Assembly (NCBI GenBank): GCA_023544495.1
Contig: JAMJFV010000072.1
Location: 1-9,192 of the forward strand
Direction of reading: 5' to 3'
DNA length: 9,192 bases
Source of the DNA: ANME-2 cluster archaeon
GTDB taxonomy: Archaea; Halobacteriota; Methanosarcinia; Methanosarcinales; Methanocomedenaceae
Position numbers and translations under genes: made by a program. Of this stretch, positions 6,113-9,192 are shown one piece after another (within the stretch, counting starts at the first letter, position 1; every line of letters begins with the position of its first letter). The notes under the pieces were generated by a model. That model saw only the letters and a program-made list of their open reading frames with translations. It ran no database searches and was not told the origin of the DNA.

Positions 6113-7522
6113 TCATTTTATGTGATGATCATCCCGCATAACCTTCAGTAGTTCCAGAACTGAATACCCAGCCCTGGTAATTCCCATACTGCGCCGGTCA
6201 GTATCAGTACCTGCTAGATACAGATTTCTTATAGGTGTCCTGGGTTGTGCAAAATAACCATTGATGGTTACTGCCGCCTTCTCCGGAATGATTATCTGGG
6301 AATGTTTCATCTCAATATGGTCCTCAATTCCGGGTAATGCCTCAAGAATGGTATTGTACATCCGCTTCGTGTCCTCGGCCAAAGGTACGGATTCATCCGC
6401 AATGAACGTAAATCCTACCAGTTGCTTACCAGACGGTGCAAGTTGTGCATCATAATTGCTGATGGGCATGGCCCAATAGGCCCTTGGTTTGAACCATATC
6501 TCAGAACCTTTATAATCAAACTCAGGTAACCTTGAATCAAGACCCAGCCATATAGTGACACTGTGGGTCTGGACAATACCTTCCAGTTCCTTAACATATG
6601 ATGCCGGCAGGTTATCAACCACATCAGACATCTCTCTTACAAAACCGGTATACACTACCGCATCGGCCGTATAGGTGTTCTCATCTGTCGACACCCCTTT
6701 TACCTCACCTTCCCTGGTAAATATACCTGACACGTTTGATGAGGTCTTTATTTCTACTGCATTTGACATGGAATACAGTACAGCGTTGAGGAAACTTTTC
6801 AGTCCTCCACGGGGGTATGCCTGTGAATAACCTATATTATTGACTGCAAGCCTCGTAAGCACTGATAAATGTTCCTTAATCTGCCCTCCGGACAGATGGT
6901 TCATGAGCAGAGCCCTGTACGAGTATGCAATTTCCTCATCCCCCCAGAAGTTCTCTGGAACACTATCCCGCATGATACTGCTGCCTGTCATCACTCTGTG
7001 CACTGAGGTCTCATTCATGGACCTGCCTGATAAGGAGTGACAGATAGCATCGATAAAATCCAGGGCATCCTGCGACAGACCTTTTGGCAGGTAATCATAC
7101 ATGGACTGGTGTGTCAATTCAGTACCCAGGGTGGTCTGGGTAATTGCCTTGGTAATGGTTTGGCTCAGCAGTAACCGGTCCATTTTTGGAAGTACATCAA
7201 AAGTAGCGAATTCCTTTAGTGTGGATGGTATCTTCGAAATACCTTTATGGGTCCTGACATAATAGGTCCCGTGGTCAAGTAATACAGGAGTATAATCAAA
7301 ATACGTATCTATAAGCCTTCGCAGCGGTCCTTCCCTGAGGTGTGTTATAGCGTGCACTCCAGTATCTACCTGGAAACCGTCAACCGTATAACTGTTGCAG
7401 TTACCTCCGACATTTTTGCGTTTTTCCAGAACAAGGACTCTTTTTCGGTGTTTGGATAGTGTCATGGCAGACATCAGGCCACTGATGCCGCCTCCTACAA
7501 CTATTACATCGTAATCTGCCAT
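6113..7522 (-). CDS. phytoene desaturase-like FAD-dependent oxidoreductase
   Basis: A 469-residue protein of the NAD(P)/FAD Rossmann, CrtI/amine-oxidase-like group. The N-terminal dinucleotide-binding fold is DYDVIVVGGGISGLMSA (3-19) with GGGISG at 10-15 and Glu33 in VLEKR to bind the adenosine ribose. VGGNCNSY (38-45) and GFQVDTGVH (49-57) match the CrtI family. Near the C terminus NLYLAGTDTD (433-442) and MGITRAGYSV (446-455) form the second FAD-contact region. Family members desaturate or isomerise isoprenoids such as carotenoids, or saturate geranylgeranyl chains; the substrate is not evident here. The length is slightly shorter than bacterial CrtI. The ATG at 7522 has no ribosome-binding site; TTTAAA at about 7550-7556 on the minus strand could be a TATA box giving a leaderless start. 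The gene follows scpB by 22 bp, so read-through from the scp operon is also possible. Confidence 0.83.
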   Translation of the reverse strand: MADYDVIVVGGGISGLMSAMTLSKHRKRVLVLEKRKNVGGNCNSYTVDGFQVDTGVHAITHLREGPLRRLIDTYFDYTPVLLDHGTYYVRTHKGISKIPSTLKEFATFDVLPKMDRLLLSQTITKAITQTTLGTELTHQSMYDYLPKGLSQDALDFIDAICHSLSGRSMNETSVHRVMTGSSIMRDSVPENFWGDEEIAYSYRALLMNHLSGGQIKEHLSVLTRLAVNNIGYSQAYPRGGLKSFLNAVLYSMSNAVEIKTSSNVSGIFTREGEVKGVSTDENTYTADAVVYTGFVREMSDVVDNLPASYVKELEGIVQTHSVTIWLGLDSRLPEFDYKGSEIWFKPRAYWAMPISNYDAQLAPSGKQLVGFTFIADESVPLAEDTKRMYNTILEALPGIEDHIEMKHSQIIIPEKAAVTINGYFAQPRTPIRNLYLAGTDTDRRSMGITRAGYSVLELLKVMRDDHHIK

Positions 7523-7544
7523 ATTTATTGATTACTTATATCTA

Positions 7545-8651
7545 TCAGGCTTTAAATTCCTTTGCAGTAATCCCATTGAGGATCGCCTCATACCGCTGGC
7601 ATACACGCTCCACTATATCGTCGGGAGCGTTCTGGTGTGTGGGTACCAGTATATCAGCATCTTTTGATACGTCCACTCCTCCGGAAGAAAGCCCGTAATC
7701 AGGCGCCACCAGCATTCCTCTGGCGGATACATTGAGCTTCATATCGGAAATAAGCCTTGAAACCATATCAGTTCCCGGTTTCACCCTGGCAGATATGCCC
7801 ATGGCACGGGCCAGGTATTGACTTTTCAATTTTCCGATACGTTCAACGGCGGCATTGACCTTATCCTTTTTACCCAGGTTCGACAGCCTGTCGATGGTAT
7901 TCAGCAGGTCATCAAATGTGACAGCCTGTATCTCAATGATCTCACCATTGAAAAACTCTGCAACCTTTTCACCATATCCTTTTGCTATTACCAGTTTGCC
8001 CAGGGAATTCATCCGTTCAATTTCACTTTGGGTGGGATTGTAAGGTTCCACCACCTTAAAGTCCTCGATACCAAGCAGGAACATCAGGGATATGTATCCC
8101 CTGGTCACGCCGACGGGTCTTTTCACCCCCAGCCATTTGTCCAGCCCGATCTGGCTATCATGTGAAACCATCTCAATGATCTTCTGCTTGACATATCCAG
8201 GTTCACTGGACTCAAGTCCGAAATATTCGGCAAATCCATGTGTAGTAGAAAGCATCATGCTCCTGCCTTGTGGAGTGCGCTTTATCAGCCCCCGCTCTTC
8301 CAGTTCCCTGACATGGTCGTAGGTGGCATTACCCCGCTTCTCTACCAGGTCACTCTGAAGCAAAGGCTGGTGGTACGCTATCATAGAAAGTGTACGAAGT
8401 ATGGGAGATGGCAGTTCCCTGGGTGCAACACTGCGGACCGTATCGGCATATTCAGGTTTGACCTGCATCACGTACTTGCCTTCCAGTTCAATGATGTCCA
8501 GCCCGGTCTGGCGCTGCCTGTACTCCTCTATCAGCGACTCAATAATACGAGGAACCTTATTGCGCTTGCTCACCAGTTCCTTTAACGCGTTCAGTTCTAC
8601 CGGTCCACCGGCAGCAAACAACGCGGCTTCGATAATTTCACGGTCTCCTAT
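7545..8651 (-). CDS. scpB: segregation and condensation protein B, with long C-terminal extension
   Basis: ScpB is the winged-helix subunit that binds the ScpA kleisin in the SMC complex, which condenses and separates chromosomes. The two winged-helix domains are seen in REIIEAALFAAGGPVEL at the start and in LPSPILRTLSMIAYHQPLLQ followed by EKRGN, RELEERGLIKR, TPQGR and TTHGFAEYFGL, the best conserved family block. The core ends about 150 residues in; about 220 more residues follow that are not part of the usual family (ordinary ScpB is about 180-200 residues) and end in DADILVPTHQNAPDDIVERV and a short tail. The only standard start codon in frame is TTG at 8621, but this would remove the conserved first-helix residues. 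Coding similarity continues up to ATA at 8651, which overlaps the scpA stop and follows GGGGGTATC at a good distance. I place the start there, with doubt. Transcribed after scpA in the same operon. Confidence 0.88.
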   Translation of the reverse strand: MGDREIIEAALFAAGGPVELNALKELVSKRNKVPRIIESLIEEYRQRQTGLDIIELEGKYVMQVKPEYADTVRSVAPRELPSPILRTLSMIAYHQPLLQSDLVEKRGNATYDHVRELEERGLIKRTPQGRSMMLSTTHGFAEYFGLESSEPGYVKQKIIEMVSHDSQIGLDKWLGVKRPVGVTRGYISLMFLLGIEDFKVVEPYNPTQSEIERMNSLGKLVIAKGYGEKVAEFFNGEIIEIQAVTFDDLLNTIDRLSNLGKKDKVNAAVERIGKLKSQYLARAMGISARVKPGTDMVSRLISDMKLNVSARGMLVAPDYGLSSGGVDVSKDADILVPTHQNAPDDIVERVCQRYEAILNGITAKEFKA

Positions 8652-9192
8652 AAAGATACCCCCGAAACTTCGGGGTACCGTATATATAATTCGCCAAAGA
8701 GGTCTTCCTGTTCAAGCCATACTTCCTTCATGTTTGCCAGGAATAACAGCGAGATATAGGTCATAAGTTTATTTGAACGGTCACCTGTCAGTATGTCAGC
8801 CAGTGAAATGTAATTTCTATCATACAGTAATTCTGCCAGAATAATCCGCAGATCTCTTACTCTGCCCTCGATATCCTCTTCGTGGGCTATACCAAGTACC
8901 TGTTCAGTAGTATGACGGTTAAGCTGCAGATCTCCCTTTGTCCGATTGCGTACACTTCTCCGTCTTTCTACTACTTCGGCTTTTTCCAGCTCCATGATGA
9001 GTTCGTTCAGTGTGACCGACCTGTGGGAATGGCGGCGCACAGGTGGTCTGGGAATTGGATACTCATCCACTTCAAAGAAATCAAAATCATCGATCCATGA
9101 ATCGTCCTCTACCACTGGCACTTCCACCAGGGCATTGGACTTCATGCGAAGCAGGATAGCAGCATAATGCAGCGTCCTGCCAGATATCCGCA
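8648..9192 (-). CDS. scpA: segregation and condensation protein A, 5' part outside window
   Basis: The frame is open from the right edge to TAG at 8648-8650, giving the last 180 residues of an ScpA kleisin. The first visible block, SGRTLHYAAILLRMKSNALV, matches the conserved ScpA segment that normally reads like AA-L-L-KS-LL, so the ATG at 9145 inside it is not the gene start. An acidic, Pro-rich linker follows, then a winged-helix C-terminal domain (RDLRIILAELLYDRN, then LMTYISLLFLANMKEVWLEQEDLFGELYIRYP), typical of the part that caps the SMC ATPase head. The kleisin bridges SMC heads and binds ScpB. The missing N-terminal half and possibly smc would lie beyond the right edge. Its stop overlaps the proposed scpB start. 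Confidence 0.9.
   Translation of the reverse strand, partial: RISGRTLHYAAILLRMKSNALVEVPVVEDDSWIDDFDFFEVDEYPIPRPPVRRHSHRSVTLNELIMELEKAEVVERRRSVRNRTKGDLQLNRHTTEQVLGIAHEEDIEGRVRDLRIILAELLYDRNYISLADILTGDRSNKLMTYISLLFLANMKEVWLEQEDLFGELYIRYPEVSGVSL
8657..8677 (-). promoter_or_regulatory. hairpin at the scpA-scpB junction covering the ribosome-binding site
   Basis: On the minus strand CCCCGAA (8675-8669) and TTCGGGG (8666-8660) pair as a 7-bp GC-rich stem with a two-base loop; a further T-A and A-T pair extend it past one bulged base. The stem includes the GGGGGT (8663-8658) that is the best Shine-Dalgarno candidate for scpB. Ribosomes finishing scpA would open it, so translation of scpB may depend on scpA. 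Confidence 0.45.

Noticed and set aside
8648..8650. TAG stop of scpA as a pyrrolysine codon
   Set aside because: ScpA's winged-helix domain is complete at this stop, and the 16 codons to the next TAG show no resemblance to the family; the stop also overlaps the start region of scpB.
7818..8766. Several plus-strand ORFs opposite scpB and scpA
   Set aside because: They are antisense to well-recognised genes and show no protein family features.
8648..9145. ATG at 9145 as the start of a complete 165-residue protein
   Set aside because: The frame continues upstream to the window edge and encodes a conserved ScpA block, so this Met is internal.

Overview
The window looks like chromosomal DNA of a euryarchaeon, most likely from or near the Methanosarcinales/ANME-2 group. 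The evidence is a secreted protein with a PGF-pre-PGF domain and a C-terminal PGF-CTERM tail (the archaeosortase A sorting signal), AT-rich TATA-like boxes 25-35 bp before several starts, few strong Shine-Dalgarno sites, and an scpA-scpB pair of the kind found in methanogens. The lineage is inferred from gene content; no rRNA or tRNA gene is present.

Left part (1-2423, minus strand): two overlapping GT-C type membrane glycosyltransferase genes. The first (807-2423) is complete. The second (1-823) runs off the left edge, so only its first 274 residues are visible. It has four extra membrane helices and a charged cytoplasmic segment before the usual GT-C acidic loop, and a run of eight G inside the coding sequence.

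Middle (2424-5080): a 263-bp divergent intergenic region with a perfect 12-bp palindrome and a possible 22-codon ORF; then, on the plus strand, a secreted PGF-CTERM protein whose Ig-like N-terminal part is interrupted by three almost identical 42-bp tandem repeats encoding a Tyr/Gly/Gln-rich 14-mer. Converging on it is a membrane-anchored transglutaminase-like protein with a recognisable Cys-His-Asp triad. Together with the glycosyltransferases this reads as a cell-envelope locus. A Gln-repeat surface protein next to a transglutaminase-fold enzyme is the most interesting functional idea in the window, but it is only a hypothesis.

Right-middle (5081-7522): a UbiE-type SAM-dependent methyltransferase (minus) and a small four-helix membrane protein (plus) diverge from a very short shared promoter region. 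The membrane protein gene converges, with 2 bp between stops, on a phytoene-desaturase-like FAD oxidoreductase (minus).

Right part (7545-9192, minus strand): scpB and the C-terminal part of scpA, the kleisin/winged-helix partners of SMC in chromosome condensation. scpA enters from the right edge. The scpA-scpB junction is odd: no ATG, GTG or TTG precedes the conserved first helix of ScpB, and a strong hairpin covers the likely ribosome-binding site. ScpB also carries a C-terminal extension of about 220 residues beyond the usual family core.
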